From CAZTZL01 sp964617625 (GTDB lineage: Bacteria > Zhuqueibacterota > QNDG01 > DSAB01), in NCBI GenBank assembly GCA_964617625.1, contig CAZTZL010000034.1, forward strand, positions 1 to 33,582: a stretch of 33,582 nt of DNA, given 5' to 3'. Positions 1-8,454 of the stretch are shown here, in pieces. Position 1 is the stretch's first letter. Every line of letters starts with the position of its first letter. A program made the translations under genes and the position numbers. The notes under the pieces are model-generated. The model saw only the letters and a program-made list of their open reading frames with translations. It was not told where the DNA came from and did not search any database.

Positions 1-4
1 AAAT

Positions 5-1015
5 ATGTCTTCTGAAATGTATTATATCGGAAAAGCTCACTGGGGGAGCATCCTGCAAAGGTGGTTGGAGAAGTATACTATCCTGGCACCTCAAGCACAA
101 AAGGGCGGACTTTTTTTAAAATCCGTTACTACCGAAAATATTTCTTCCATCGTATATGAGGAAGCGCGTCCTGTCCAACCTTTAAAAACGTTCCTTTTTC
201 CTTCCTTGGAAGAAGTCGCGGGAAAGGATTTTCAGCCCGAGAAACCCTGGCTCTTTTTGAATGTAAAAGCTTGCGATTTAAAAGCATTATCAATATTCGA
301 CCGTGCCTTCAGTGGAGAATTTACAGATCCCCATTATCAGCACAGGCGTACCGAAAGTGTGTTTGTCAGCAGTGATTGTACGCAACCTTGGAGTACCTGC
401 TTCTGTACACTGGTTGGCGGAAAACCCTATGCCGAAGTGGGATTTGATTTGAATCTGTCGAAAATCTGGGATGGTTTTGTTATCGAGATCGGAAGCAAAC
501 GGGGCAGTGCACTTCTTGAAGGTTACGACGAAGCACTCAAGGAAATGGTCAAAGAAGAAAGAGAAGCTTTAGAAAAAATGCGTAGAGAATGTACGCAGAG
601 AGTCGATAAACAAAACAAGAAATTTAGTTTTTCAAAATCGCATAAAGAAGTCGTTTCGAAACATTGGGAATCCAAAGTCTGGCAGAAACATGCCGAGACC
701 TGTGTCGAGTGCGGTGCCTGCAATCATGCCTGTCCCACCTGCCACTGTTATTTTTTGGATGATGTCACAAGAAAAGCATTTGTCAAATTGCGGGGATGGG
801 ATGCCTGTATGTATTCGGGTTATGCGGTAACTGCCGGAGGTGGAACACCGAGGCCGCAGCTGTTTGAACGATTCAGGAATCGGTATTTATGCAAATTCAA
901 ACATCTGGAAGAAAATTATGAAATGATCGGCTGTACCGGTTGCGGCCGGTGTATCGAGGGATGCCAGGGTGAAATCGATATGCGGGAAACACTCAAAGAT
1001 CTGTCCATGAGTTAA
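5..1015 (+). CDS. 4Fe-4S dicluster protein, sulfhydrogenase beta / AsrA-like
   Basis: This 336-residue protein resembles the iron-sulfur beta subunit of soluble sulfhydrogenases (HydB) and anaerobic sulfite reductase subunit A. Family members carry electrons between a partner flavoprotein and a catalytic subunit. Two cluster sites are visible near the C-terminus: C233, C236, C239 and C243 (with further cysteines C246 and C248), then C310, C313, C316 and C320. The N-terminal two thirds is the family's non-ferredoxin domain and has extra cysteines around residues 122-134. It is followed after 8 bases by the flavoprotein gene, so the two probably form one electron-input module for the membrane hydrogenase downstream. 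The start is uncertain: only four bases precede this ATG, so no ribosome site can be seen and the operon may begin outside the window. Confidence 0.85.
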   Translation: MSSEMYYIGKAHWGSILQRWLEKYTILAPQAQKGGLFLKSVTTENISSIVYEEARPVQPLKTFLFPSLEEVAGKDFQPEKPWLFLNVKACDLKALSIFDRAFSGEFTDPHYQHRRTESVFVSSDCTQPWSTCFCTLVGGKPYAEVGFDLNLSKIWDGFVIEIGSKRGSALLEGYDEALKEMVKEEREALEKMRRECTQRVDKQNKKFSFSKSHKEVVSKHWESKVWQKHAETCVECGACNHACPTCHCYFLDDVTRKAFVKLRGWDACMYSGYAVTAGGGTPRPQLFERFRNRYLCKFKHLEENYEMIGCTGCGRCIEGCQGEIDMRETLKDLSMS

Positions 1016-1023
1016 ATTCAATT

Positions 1024-1845
1024 ATGACGAACAAAAAGAAAAATCCATATAAATCACAAAAAGCGGTTATCCAGGAGATAAAAAGGGAAACGCAGGGAAT
1101 CAAAACGTTTGTTTTGAAGCCGGAGGAGGAGTTTTCATTTCATTGCGGTCAATTTGCAGAGCTGATGGTTCCCGAAATTGGAGAAGCGCCCTTTGCCATG
1201 TCTTCGCCCTGTTATCGGCCCAAACTTCTTGAATTTACGATTCAGAATGTTGGTTTTATGACATCCCGTTTGCACAAGATGAAGGAAGGGGATGTGCTTG
1301 GTTTGAGAGGGCCTTACGGAAATGGTTTTCCTTTGGATGATTATAACGGTAAAGAAATTCTTCTTCTGGTCGGCGGTGTCGGATTTCCCCCGGCCCGTGC
1401 TTTGCTTTACAGTCTGATAAAAGAAAAATCCAAGTACCCAAGGATCAGTATGTGCTATGGAGCACGATCACCGGAGGATATTGTTTATAAATATCAAATT
1501 GATGATTTAAAGAAAGAAATCGATTTCCATATCACTGTGGATAAAGCGGAGAGTAATTGGAAGGGGCATGTGGGTGTCGTTACAACACTTCTGGACAAGA
1601 TAAAAATTAATTTAAAAAATACTCTGGCTGTCGTTATCGGGCCGCCGATTATGATGAAATTCGGGACCCTGAAACTGCTGGAAGTCGGATTCCGGCCCAG
1701 GGATATTTATCTTTCCATGGAAAGAAAGATGTACTGTGGAATCGGCCAATGCCGTCACTGCTTGATCGATCACTATTTCATTTGTAAAGACGGGCCGGTT
1801 TTTAAATACGAGATGTTAAAGAATTTACCGGATATCTGGGAATAG
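1024..1845 (+). CDS. FAD/NAD(P)H-binding oxidoreductase, sulfhydrogenase gamma / AsrB-like
   Basis: This 273-residue flavoprotein is of the ferredoxin-NADP reductase type, closest in layout to sulfhydrogenase gamma (HydG), AsrB and PyrK. An N-terminal FAD-binding beta-barrel contains 'APFAMSS'. It is followed by a nucleotide-binding domain with 'GGVGFPPARALL', and a C-terminal 2Fe-2S site with ligands C238, C243, C246 and C254 (Cx4Cx2Cx7C). The expected reaction is hydride transfer between NAD(P)H and FAD, with single electrons passed to the iron-sulfur partner encoded just upstream. Which nucleotide it prefers cannot be read from the sequence. The next gene starts 2 bases after its stop codon. 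Confidence 0.87.
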   Translation: MTNKKKNPYKSQKAVIQEIKRETQGIKTFVLKPEEEFSFHCGQFAELMVPEIGEAPFAMSSPCYRPKLLEFTIQNVGFMTSRLHKMKEGDVLGLRGPYGNGFPLDDYNGKEILLLVGGVGFPPARALLYSLIKEKSKYPRISMCYGARSPEDIVYKYQIDDLKKEIDFHITVDKAESNWKGHVGVVTTLLDKIKINLKNTLAVVIGPPIMMKFGTLKLLEVGFRPRDIYLSMERKMYCGIGQCRHCLIDHYFICKDGPVFKYEMLKNLPDIWE

Positions 1846-1847
1846 AT

Positions 1848-2336
1848 ATGGCAAAGCGTCTGTTTATCGATTTGGTAAAATGCCGTCAATGTAAGGAGTG
1901 TAAAGCTTCGTGCAGTTATTTTTATCATCCTTTTAACGATGGTGTTATGCATCTGAGGGAAATTGCGGAATTCGGCGCCACATGCAGACAATGCGACAAA
2001 GCGCCGTGTGTAACCGCCTGTCCGACAGATGCCCTCGAAAAACAGAAAGACGGGGTCGTAAAACGGTACAATCTGCGATGCGTAGCCTGTCGTACCTGCT
2101 GCTATGCCTGTCCGTTCGGAGTGATTTTGCCAGAAGTAATTCCTTATGCAGTTTCCAGATGCGATTTTTGCATCGGCCGTCTCGGAGAAGGTGAAGAGCC
2201 TGCATGTCTGGAAGGATGTCCCGAAGGCGCCATTCAATACGGAGAATTTGAACCAAACCCAAAAGAGAAACTTTTTCAAATCGGTGAGCATTTGATCGTG
2301 CACACCATTCCATGGAAGAAAGAAGCGTTTATATAA
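1848..2336 (+). CDS. four-cluster ferredoxin subunit, HycB/DmsB-like
   Basis: This 162-residue polyferredoxin is of the HycB/HydN/DmsB type. Four cysteine quartets are visible: C12-C15-C18-C22, C46-C49-C54-C58, C78-C81-C84-C88 and C105-C108-C120-C124. Together they are enough for four 4Fe-4S clusters, and C85 is an extra cysteine. No signal peptide or Tat motif is seen, so it should be cytoplasmic. It sits between the NAD(P)H module and the membrane hydrogenase subunits and is probably the wire between them. HycB has the comparable role of connecting formate dehydrogenase to hydrogenase 3. That role here is inference from position and cluster content. Confidence 0.87.
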   Translation: MAKRLFIDLVKCRQCKECKASCSYFYHPFNDGVMHLREIAEFGATCRQCDKAPCVTACPTDALEKQKDGVVKRYNLRCVACRTCCYACPFGVILPEVIPYAVSRCDFCIGRLGEGEEPACLEGCPEGAIQYGEFEPNPKEKLFQIGEHLIVHTIPWKKEAFI

Positions 2337-2337
2337 T

Positions 2338-3270
2338 ATGAATCCGATTCTGGCATATTTAATTTTCCCCGGTTTTCTTTTTACGGCAGTTGTCGGGATG
2401 CTTGTAAGCTGGATCGACCGCAAGGTTACGGCCAGAGTGCAATGGCGCGTCGGACCACCTCTGCTTCAGCCCCTGTACGATTTTATCAAGCTTTTGGGCA
2501 AGGAAACCATTATTCCGAAAGGTTCTTCCCGGATTACTTTTTTATTGGCTCCTGTTTTTGGATTGGCTGCCGTGACGCTCGTTTCCACTTTAATCTGGAT
2601 GGCGATTCTGTTTCCTGAAAAAGGATTTACAGGAGATCTGATTGTTGTGATTTATTTTCTGATGATCCCTTCCCTGGCTGTGATTATCGGAGGATTTGCA
2701 TCAAAGAATCCGATTGCCTCATTGGGTGCCAGCCGTGAAATGAAACTTATGCTGGCCGATGAACTGCCTTTTATCTTGGCTGTTATCGTGCCTGTGATTC
2801 AATCCGGAGGAGCGATCCGGTTAGGGGAACTGGTCAACCATCAAAATAATTACGGTATGATTTTCAGCTGGCAATATCCTTCCGGAATTATTGCTCTGGT
2901 CGTTGCGGTCATTGCCATGCAGGCCAAACTGACCCTTGTTCCCTTTGATATCCCCGAAGCGGAAACAGAGATCATGAGCGGGCCCTATGTCGAGTATTCA
3001 GGACCTCCGCTTGCCGTATTTAAATTGACCCGAATGATGATGCTGTTTACTTTACCCATGACTCTGGTCCTGCTGTTCCTGGGAGGGATGCATTTTCAGG
3101 GGTGGGCAATTTTATGGTCCATTTTAAAATATGTAGCACTTCTTGTATTGATCACATTGATTCGAAATACCAATCCCAGAGTAAGAATCGACCAGGCCAT
3201 GAAATTTTTCTGGGGGCCTGTCACGATACTGGGGATTGTCGCTGTGGTATTGGCTTTGTTGGGAAGATAA
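2338..3270 (+). CDS. membrane anchor subunit, NuoH/EchB/MbhM-like
   Basis: This 310-residue polytopic membrane protein belongs to the NuoH/HycD/EchB/MbhM family, which forms the heel linking the peripheral hydrogenase arm to the ion-pumping arm. Family landmarks include an early arginine-rich loop ('SWIDRKVTARVQWRVGPP'), a central acidic loop ('PFDIPEAETEIMSGPYVEYSG') and a late 'RIDQAMKFFWG' segment. These conserved charged loops face the quinone-like cavity or Fe-S interface in complex I relatives. Length is normal for group 4 hydrogenases. The gene begins immediately after the ferredoxin gene and lies 4 bases before the NuoB-like gene. Confidence 0.93.
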   Translation: MNPILAYLIFPGFLFTAVVGMLVSWIDRKVTARVQWRVGPPLLQPLYDFIKLLGKETIIPKGSSRITFLLAPVFGLAAVTLVSTLIWMAILFPEKGFTGDLIVVIYFLMIPSLAVIIGGFASKNPIASLGASREMKLMLADELPFILAVIVPVIQSGGAIRLGELVNHQNNYGMIFSWQYPSGIIALVVAVIAMQAKLTLVPFDIPEAETEIMSGPYVEYSGPPLAVFKLTRMMMLFTLPMTLVLLFLGGMHFQGWAILWSILKYVALLVLITLIRNTNPRVRIDQAMKFFWGPVTILGIVAVVLALLGR

Positions 3271-3274
3271 AATT

Positions 3275-3700
3275 ATGGGAATTAAGCTTAAAGCGTTAAC
3301 TAAATCTCCGTGGGTGTATCATCTTTCGACAGGGAGCTGCAATAACTGTGATATCGAAATTCTGGATTGCCTGACTCCCAGATACGATTTGGAACGTTTC
3401 GGGATTGTCCTGGTTGGCAGTCCCCGTCATGCAGATGCGCTTCTGGTAACAGGCAACATGACACTCAAGTGTATTCCACGGGCCAGGGAAGTGTACGAAC
3501 AGATGCCGAAACCCGGTGTTGTCATTGCTGTGGGAACCTGTTCCCTGGGACATGGACTTTTTAGCGGAAGCTATGTGATGCCCAAAACTGTCGATGAAGT
3601 TTTGCCGGTCGATATTTACATTCCCGGATGCCCTCCCAAACCCGAGGCGATCATTGCCGGTGTGGCAAAACTTTTAAAAACACTAAGACAGAAAGCATAA
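3275..3700 (+). CDS. [NiFe]-hydrogenase small subunit, NuoB/EchC/MbhJ-like
   Basis: This 141-residue small subunit is of the NuoB/HycG/EchC/MbhJ type and carries the single proximal 4Fe-4S cluster next to the active site. Visible ligands are C22, C25, C89 ('GTCSLG') and C119 ('PGCPPKPE'). I chose the ATG at 3275 because it follows the stop of the NuoH-like gene by 4 bases and gives the usual short N-terminus. An upstream in-frame ATG at 3236 would lie inside the previous gene. The medial and distal clusters of larger hydrogenase small subunits are absent, as usual for group 4. Confidence 0.93.
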   Translation: MGIKLKALTKSPWVYHLSTGSCNNCDIEILDCLTPRYDLERFGIVLVGSPRHADALLVTGNMTLKCIPRAREVYEQMPKPGVVIAVGTCSLGHGLFSGSYVMPKTVDEVLPVDIYIPGCPPKPEAIIAGVAKLLKTLRQKA

Positions 3701-3711
3701 AAGTTGAGAAT

Positions 3712-4152
3712 ATGATGACCTGGAAAGAAATCGAAAAGAAAATCCATGAACAGTTTGACGCCAAGATTCTCAAGTGGTACAAACACAATGATAACCGTAT
3801 CTATATCGATATTGATCCTGATAATCTGGTTGAATTCAGCCGATTTCTGTTTGAAGATTTAAACTCGCGTTTTATCATTGCATCCGGAGTGGACACACCA
3901 AGGGGCGGAATCGAAATTCTGTACCATTTCGATTTTTTTCAAATGCCTCAAGTACTGTCTCTGAGAATTTTTACAAAAAAACCAAAACTGGAAGTCGAAT
4001 CCATTTCCGGCATTATCAAAGCTGCGGAATGGATCGAAAGAGAGATTTCAGAATTGTTGGGTGTTCAATTTAATAATCATCCCGATATGAGACGGCTTTT
4101 GCTGCCTAATGATTGGCCGGAAGGGAAATATCCTTTGAGGAGGGATCAATGA
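3712..4152 (+). CDS. NuoC/EchD/MbhK-like subunit
   Basis: This 146-residue protein corresponds to the NuoC (30 kDa) family subunit of complex I and to EchD/MbhK. It packs against the large subunit and has no cofactor of its own. The C-terminal signature is recognisable: 'WIEREISELLGVQFNNHPDMRRLLLPNDWPEGKYPLRRD' corresponds to the family E(R)E-D/L-G-x-F-x-G-H/N-P-D...R-LLLP...PLRKD pattern (shown here in overlapping parts: 'EREISELLGVQF', 'HPDMRRLLLPNDW', 'YPLRRD'). The start at 3712 (with ATG 3715 as an alternative) lies just past the previous stop; an upstream in-frame ATG at 3628 lies deep inside the NuoB-like gene and is unlikely. The stop overlaps the next start as ATGA. Confidence 0.9.
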   Translation: MMTWKEIEKKIHEQFDAKILKWYKHNDNRIYIDIDPDNLVEFSRFLFEDLNSRFIIASGVDTPRGGIEILYHFDFFQMPQVLSLRIFTKKPKLEVESISGIIKAAEWIEREISELLGVQFNNHPDMRRLLLPNDWPEGKYPLRRDQ

Positions 4153-5333
4153 GCGAAATCATTCCCATTGGCCCGTATCATCCTCTTCAGGAAGAACCCG
4201 AGTTTTTCAGGCTTCACGTCGAGGGCGAAAAGGTCACCAAACTCGATATCGAAATTGGCTATAATCACCGCGGCATCGAGAAGTTGGCCGAATCCAAATC
4301 CTGGGATCAGGTGGTTTTCCTGGTTGAACGCATCTGCGGAATCTGTTCGACGAGCCATCCGGCTGCCTCGATCAATGCAATGGAGGATTTGGGCGGGATT
4401 GAGGCTCCGGAAAGAGCGCAGTACATTCGAACAATCATTTGCGAACTGGAACGGATTCATTCTCATATGCTCTGGCTCGGTCTGGCCGGTCATTTTATCG
4501 GGTACAATACAGTCTGGATGTGGGTTTGGAAATACCGTGAAATTGTGTGTGATATTTTTGAAAAGGTCACCGGGAACCGGCAGAGCTATGCCATGTTCAA
4601 GGTTGGCGGTGTTCGCAGAGATATCTTGGATGAAGATATTCCCTGGATTCGCAAATATTTGGGCAAGTTGAAACCCGCTCTGGATTTGTTCAAAGGGGCT
4701 GTTATGGATGATCCTGTCATTCATGCGCGGACCAAAGGTGTCGGTGTGTTAACCAAGGAGCAGGCAAAGGCATACTGTGTTGTGGGTCCGACAGCAAGGC
4801 CCTCAGGTGTGGCTGTAGATGTCAGGAAGGACGATCCCTATTTTGCCTATGACTGGGTAGACTGGGATATTGTGGTGCTCGAAGAAGGCGATGTTTTTGC
4901 CAAAACAGCCTGCCGCATCCTGGAGATGTACGAATCTCTTAAAATTATCGATCAATGTTTGAATAAAATGAAGCCCGGATCCATCGATCTCAAAATCAAG
5001 GAACTTCCCCCAGGCGAAGGTATCGGAAGGGCCGAGGCCCCGCGCGGTGAAGTCTATCATTATATATTGAGCGACGGTTCCAATTTCCCGGCACGGTACA
5101 AAGTCCGGGCTCCCAGTTACGTCAACATCTTCTCCAATGAAGTAGCCTGTGTGGGTGAAGAAGTTGCTGATGCGGCTTTGGTACTGGCGGCAGTCGATCC
5201 CTGTTACTGCTGCACCGAACGCGTGGTGGTTGTCGATCAAAATAAAAAAGAAGAAAACGTTTTTTATTCACACGATTTGATTAAGCTTTCACACGAGAAG
5301 ACCAGGAAAATGAAGGAAGAATTGGGATTATGA
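4149..5333 (+). CDS. group 4 [NiFe]-hydrogenase large (catalytic) subunit
   Basis: This 394-residue protein is the NuoD-like large subunit of a group 4 [NiFe]-hydrogenase (Ech/Mbh/HycE relatives), where protons are reduced or H2 is oxidised. Both nickel-binding pairs are intact: C63 and C66 in 'RICGICSTSHP', and C352 and C355 in 'DPCYCCTER'. This separates it from complex I NuoD, which lacks these cysteines. About 36 residues follow the 'TER', a possible cleavable tail like that removed from HycE by HycI; no such protease is encoded here. The start at 4149 has an AGGAGG at 4137-4142 and overlaps the NuoC-like stop by 4 bases. The stop likewise overlaps the next gene by 4 bases. Confidence 0.95.
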   Translation: MSEIIPIGPYHPLQEEPEFFRLHVEGEKVTKLDIEIGYNHRGIEKLAESKSWDQVVFLVERICGICSTSHPAASINAMEDLGGIEAPERAQYIRTIICELERIHSHMLWLGLAGHFIGYNTVWMWVWKYREIVCDIFEKVTGNRQSYAMFKVGGVRRDILDEDIPWIRKYLGKLKPALDLFKGAVMDDPVIHARTKGVGVLTKEQAKAYCVVGPTARPSGVAVDVRKDDPYFAYDWVDWDIVVLEEGDVFAKTACRILEMYESLKIIDQCLNKMKPGSIDLKIKELPPGEGIGRAEAPRGEVYHYILSDGSNFPARYKVRAPSYVNIFSNEVACVGEEVADAALVLAAVDPCYCCTERVVVVDQNKKEENVFYSHDLIKLSHEKTRKMKEELGL

Positions 5334-7138
5334 TACATCCATTCCTGTATCCAATCATTATTCCATTTATTGCCGGAACGATTTGTTTTGTCATTCCCAA
5401 AAAAACAAACTTGATTCTGGGAATTCTTGGAATAGCGGGGTCTGCGATTACATTTGGATTTACCATCTGGCTTTTTGCACAAAAGCCCATGGAATGGACT
5501 GTCGGAACATCCGTATTATTAAGATTGGATCATTTGAGCAGCTTTATATTTTTGGCTTCGGGATTGTTCGGTTTTTTAATCTCCTTCTATTCTTTCAAGT
5601 ATATGAAAAATCACCCCCGGTTGAATCTTTACTATGGGACGTTTCTCTGGACCGTGGGGGCAAGCTGCGGTGCTATTCTGGCCAACCATCTGATATTGTT
5701 TCTGTTTTTCTGGGGAATTCTGGCGATCACACTGTATCTGTTGATTCTGACTGGAAACGATGACGCGGCGCCTGTTGCGAGAAAGACCCTTCTGATTGTA
5801 GGCGGCAGCGATGCACTCGTTTTATTGGGAATTATTTTAATTTATCGATTGAGCGGTTCGTACGAAATGAATCAAATTTCCCTTTCATTTAACGGACCAA
5901 TGGCTTATTTTGCATATATCTTTTTGGCTCTGGGTGCTTTTGCGAAAGCGGGTGCCATGCCGCTTCATACATGGATTCCCGGAGTGGCAGAGCGCGCTCC
6001 GATTCCCGTAACCGGTTTTCTTCCGGCAGCCCTTGACAAGCTTTTGGGAATTTACCTTTTGGCAAGGCTGAGTTTATATCTGTTTCAAATGACGGCTGTC
6101 ATGAATCTTGCTTTAATGATTATCGGTTCTTTGACCATCATCATGGCTGTCATGATGGCGCTGATTCAACATGACTTAAAAAAGTTGCTCGCATATCATG
6201 CAGTCTCACAGGTTGGATATATGCTTTTGGGCATCGGTACCGGTAATCCGATTGGTATTGCGGGCGGGTTGTTCCATATGCTGAATAATTCAATTTACAA
6301 ATCCTGTCTCTTTTTAACAGGGGGTGCTGTCAAGCATCGTGTCGGGACAACGAATCTCGATGAACTGGGTGGATTGGGACGTCTTATGCCGGTTACGTTT
6401 ATCTCTTTCGCAGTGGCTGCGCTGGCGATATCAGGAATTCCACCGTTAAATGGTTTTGTTTCGAAATGGATGATCTATCAGGGATTGGTTGAATTGGGAA
6501 GAGCAGGAGACAAATTGTGGGTTATTTGGCTCGTCGCGGCCATGTTTGGAAGTGCTTTAACCATTGCGAGTTTCATGAAATTGACCCATGCCATTTTCCT
6601 CGGAGTTCCGTCCGAGAAAGTCAATCAGAGTAAAATCCGGGAAGTCGGTTTCTGGATGGCCGGTCCGTCTGCCGTACTGGCGCTTCTCTGTATTATATTC
6701 GGTGTTTTTGCATACGCGATACCTTTGAAAATGTTTATCATTCCTGCTGTATCAGGGATCGCATATTCAGGCATGTGGTCGCCCGGATTGGCGACAATCA
6801 TGATTTTAGCCGGTTTTATTGTCGGAATTATAATCTATCTCTCAGGGAATCTCAAAGGTGTCCGTGAAGCCGAAAGCTTCATTGGCGGAGAAAATATTCC
6901 TGCGAATAATCGTGTGACAGGAACGGAATTTTATCAAACGATTCAAAGTATTCCTTTTTTTAAGAAAATATATTTCTGGACCGAAAGAAAGTGGTTTGAT
7001 ATTTACGAACAACTGGATCGACTGGCATTGTCAATTGCGAGTGCGTTTCGGAAAATGCATACAGGCGTGCTGTCGAACTATCTTTCATGGTCTGTTGTCG
7101 GATTTATACTCATCCTTGTTTTTTTAATCTGGAGGTAG
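5330..7138 (+). CDS. proton/cation antiporter-like subunit, NuoL/MrpA N-part/MbhH-like
   Basis: This 602-residue polytopic protein is of the NuoL/NuoN/MrpA-MrpD family, which conducts H+ or exchanges cations in complex I-like pumps. The discontinuous-helix region with its conserved lysines is visible ('GAFAKAGAMPLHTWIPGVAERAP', in parts 'FAKAGAMPLHTW' and 'ALDKLLG'), as is the 'HDLKKLLAYHAVSQVGYMLLG' region. The long C-terminal part, with a charged stretch and a final hydrophobic helix, resembles the lateral-helix end of NuoL or HyfB. It is followed at once by the MbhD/MbhE-like gene. Taken together, the two genes therefore cover what is a single MrpA protein in many bacteria. It is one of two antiporter-like subunits in the operon. 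Confidence 0.92.
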   Translation: MIHPFLYPIIIPFIAGTICFVIPKKTNLILGILGIAGSAITFGFTIWLFAQKPMEWTVGTSVLLRLDHLSSFIFLASGLFGFLISFYSFKYMKNHPRLNLYYGTFLWTVGASCGAILANHLILFLFFWGILAITLYLLILTGNDDAAPVARKTLLIVGGSDALVLLGIILIYRLSGSYEMNQISLSFNGPMAYFAYIFLALGAFAKAGAMPLHTWIPGVAERAPIPVTGFLPAALDKLLGIYLLARLSLYLFQMTAVMNLALMIIGSLTIIMAVMMALIQHDLKKLLAYHAVSQVGYMLLGIGTGNPIGIAGGLFHMLNNSIYKSCLFLTGGAVKHRVGTTNLDELGGLGRLMPVTFISFAVAALAISGIPPLNGFVSKWMIYQGLVELGRAGDKLWVIWLVAAMFGSALTIASFMKLTHAIFLGVPSEKVNQSKIREVGFWMAGPSAVLALLCIIFGVFAYAIPLKMFIIPAVSGIAYSGMWSPGLATIMILAGFIVGIIIYLSGNLKGVREAESFIGGENIPANNRVTGTEFYQTIQSIPFFKKIYFWTERKWFDIYEQLDRLALSIASAFRKMHTGVLSNYLSWSVVGFILILVFLIWR

Positions 7139-7142
7139 AAGG

Positions 7143-7676
7143 ATGTTCATAATCCTCGTCCTTCTTCTTGTTTTAATGATACTCGGAGCCATTGTTGCTC
7201 TTGAAAGCAGAGATCTGCTTTCCGGGATCATTTCGCTTGGGATTATCGGATTTGCCTTGACGGTTATTTTCCTTCTACTGCAGGCGCCTGATTTGGCAAT
7301 TGTCCAGATTGTCATTGAAACAATCACCCTCGTTATTCTGATTGCTGCTGTTTTAAAGACAACCAAGACTGATACGACCGATGAAATAGGTCTTCCCAAG
7401 ATGACTCTCTGGTTGATCGGATTGGCCTTTATTGTCATCTTTTTAATTTCTGCATATAAATCGTGCCAGCATCTTCCCGAATTTGGATCGCCGGTGCTTC
7501 GAATGGCTCAGTATTATATCGATCAGGGATTTGCTGTCACCGGTGCGAGTAATCTTGTGGCCGCTGTTATATTGGATTTCCGCGGGTACGATACACTTGG
7601 AGAAGCGACAGTATTGTTTACCTCTGTGGCCGGTGTAATTGCCGTACTCAGGAAAGTGGGGAGGACGAGACCATGA
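7143..7676 (+). CDS. MbhD-MbhE fusion (MrpA C-terminal part)
   Basis: This 177-residue membrane protein joins two small domains that are separate proteins in archaeal Mbh. Residues 1-80 match the MbhD/DUF4040 segment ('ESRDLLSGIISLGIIGFALTVIFLLLQAPDLA', in parts 'SRDLLSGIISLG' and 'LQAPDLAIVQIVIE', with the characteristic acidic residues). Residues 110-177 match MbhE, with 'NLVAAVILDFRGYDTLGE' and 'EATVLFTSVAGVIAVLR'. In bacterial Mrp antiporters both are the tail of MrpA. The conserved acidic residues in this part are thought to be in the Na+ or H+ path. An AGGTAGAAGG site precedes the start. The stop overlaps the next ATG by 4 bases. Confidence 0.9.
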   Translation: MFIILVLLLVLMILGAIVALESRDLLSGIISLGIIGFALTVIFLLLQAPDLAIVQIVIETITLVILIAAVLKTTKTDTTDEIGLPKMTLWLIGLAFIVIFLISAYKSCQHLPEFGSPVLRMAQYYIDQGFAVTGASNLVAAVILDFRGYDTLGEATVLFTSVAGVIAVLRKVGRTRP

Positions 7677-8116
7677 GGGGTATGACGATCATCGTAAAAC
7701 GGATTACACAGCTCATGACACCTTCGATTTTTCTTTTGGGTGTTTATGTGATTCTGCACGGTCACCTTACGCCCGGAGGAGGATTCGCTGGAGGTGTATT
7801 AATTGCGGGCGCGTTTGTTTTAATGGTACTGGCTTTCGGGCTTGAGGAAACGAAGAGTGAAATCCATAAATGGCATGTCTCGTTTTCAGAGAGTCTGGGA
7901 ATTTTTCTGTTCTGGTTTTTAGCAGTACTGGGACTGATTCAGGGTACGTATCTTTTCTATAACATGCTTGCCAAAGGAGTTGTGGCAATACCTGGTCGTC
8001 TGTTCAGCGCCGGGATCATTCCTCTCTGTAATCTGGCCATCGGCATCGAAGTAGCCGCTGCCCTGTATGCCATATTTCTCACTTTAGCCGTATTGAAAAT
8101 GGTGGAGAAATTATGA
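7673..8116 (+). CDS. mrpB: MrpB/MnhB-like antiporter subunit
   Basis: This 147-residue membrane protein is of the MnhB/MrpB domain family. The hallmark 'HGHLTPGGGFAGGVLIAGAFVL' segment (in parts 'HGHLTPGGGFAGG' and 'VLIAGAFVLM') is near residues 29-50, and a conserved 'LCNLAIGIEVAAAL' lies near the end. MrpB helps build the cation channel region together with MrpA and MrpC. The ATG at 7673 overlaps the upstream stop; a second in-frame ATG at 7682 is also possible. The stop overlaps the mrpC start as ATGA, which suggests translational coupling along the whole mrp segment. Confidence 0.93.
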   Translation: MRGMTIIVKRITQLMTPSIFLLGVYVILHGHLTPGGGFAGGVLIAGAFVLMVLAFGLEETKSEIHKWHVSFSESLGIFLFWFLAVLGLIQGTYLFYNMLAKGVVAIPGRLFSAGIIPLCNLAIGIEVAAALYAIFLTLAVLKMVEKL

Positions 8117-8454
8117 TCTTATATATTCTATCGATTCTCCTTTTTGTGATCGGACTTTACGGCGTTCTTGTCAAACGGAATTTGATTAAAATTATTATCG
8201 GATTGATGATTGTCGAATACGCAGTGAATCTTTTTTTCACGCTCATAGGCTATCGAAACGGAGGGACACCCCCCATCATTACCAAAGGGATGGGAGAACA
8301 GATTGTATTCGTGGATCCTCTGCCCCAGGCTCTCGTGCTCACAGCCATTGTGATTGGTCTTGGAACCACGGCTCTTCTCGTTTCGTTTGCAGTGCGTATT
8401 TATGAAAAGTACAATACATTTGATGTAAGAAAAATCAGGAAGCTTCGCGGATGA
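8113..8454 (+). CDS. mrpC: MrpC/MnhC (NuoK-like) subunit
   Basis: This 113-residue protein has three hydrophobic helices and belongs to the NuoK/MrpC/MbhG family. 'GLYGVLVKRNLIKIIIGLMIVEYAVNL' is present in parts as 'GVLVKRNLIKIIIGL' followed by 'EYAVNLFF', with the membrane glutamate typical of the family. 'DPLPQALVLTAIVIGLGTTAL' is the other family signature. The protein lies between the antiporter-like subunits and the hydrogenase anchor in known structures. It overlaps both neighbours by 4 bases. Confidence 0.94.
   Translation: MILYILSILLFVIGLYGVLVKRNLIKIIIGLMIVEYAVNLFFTLIGYRNGGTPPIITKGMGEQIVFVDPLPQALVLTAIVIGLGTTALLVSFAVRIYEKYNTFDVRKIRKLRG

Noticed and set aside
1773..2423. 216-codon open frame on the - strand over the four-cluster ferredoxin gene
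   Set aside because: The + strand frame has sixteen ligand cysteines in perfect order; the antisense frame has no pattern and crosses three genes.
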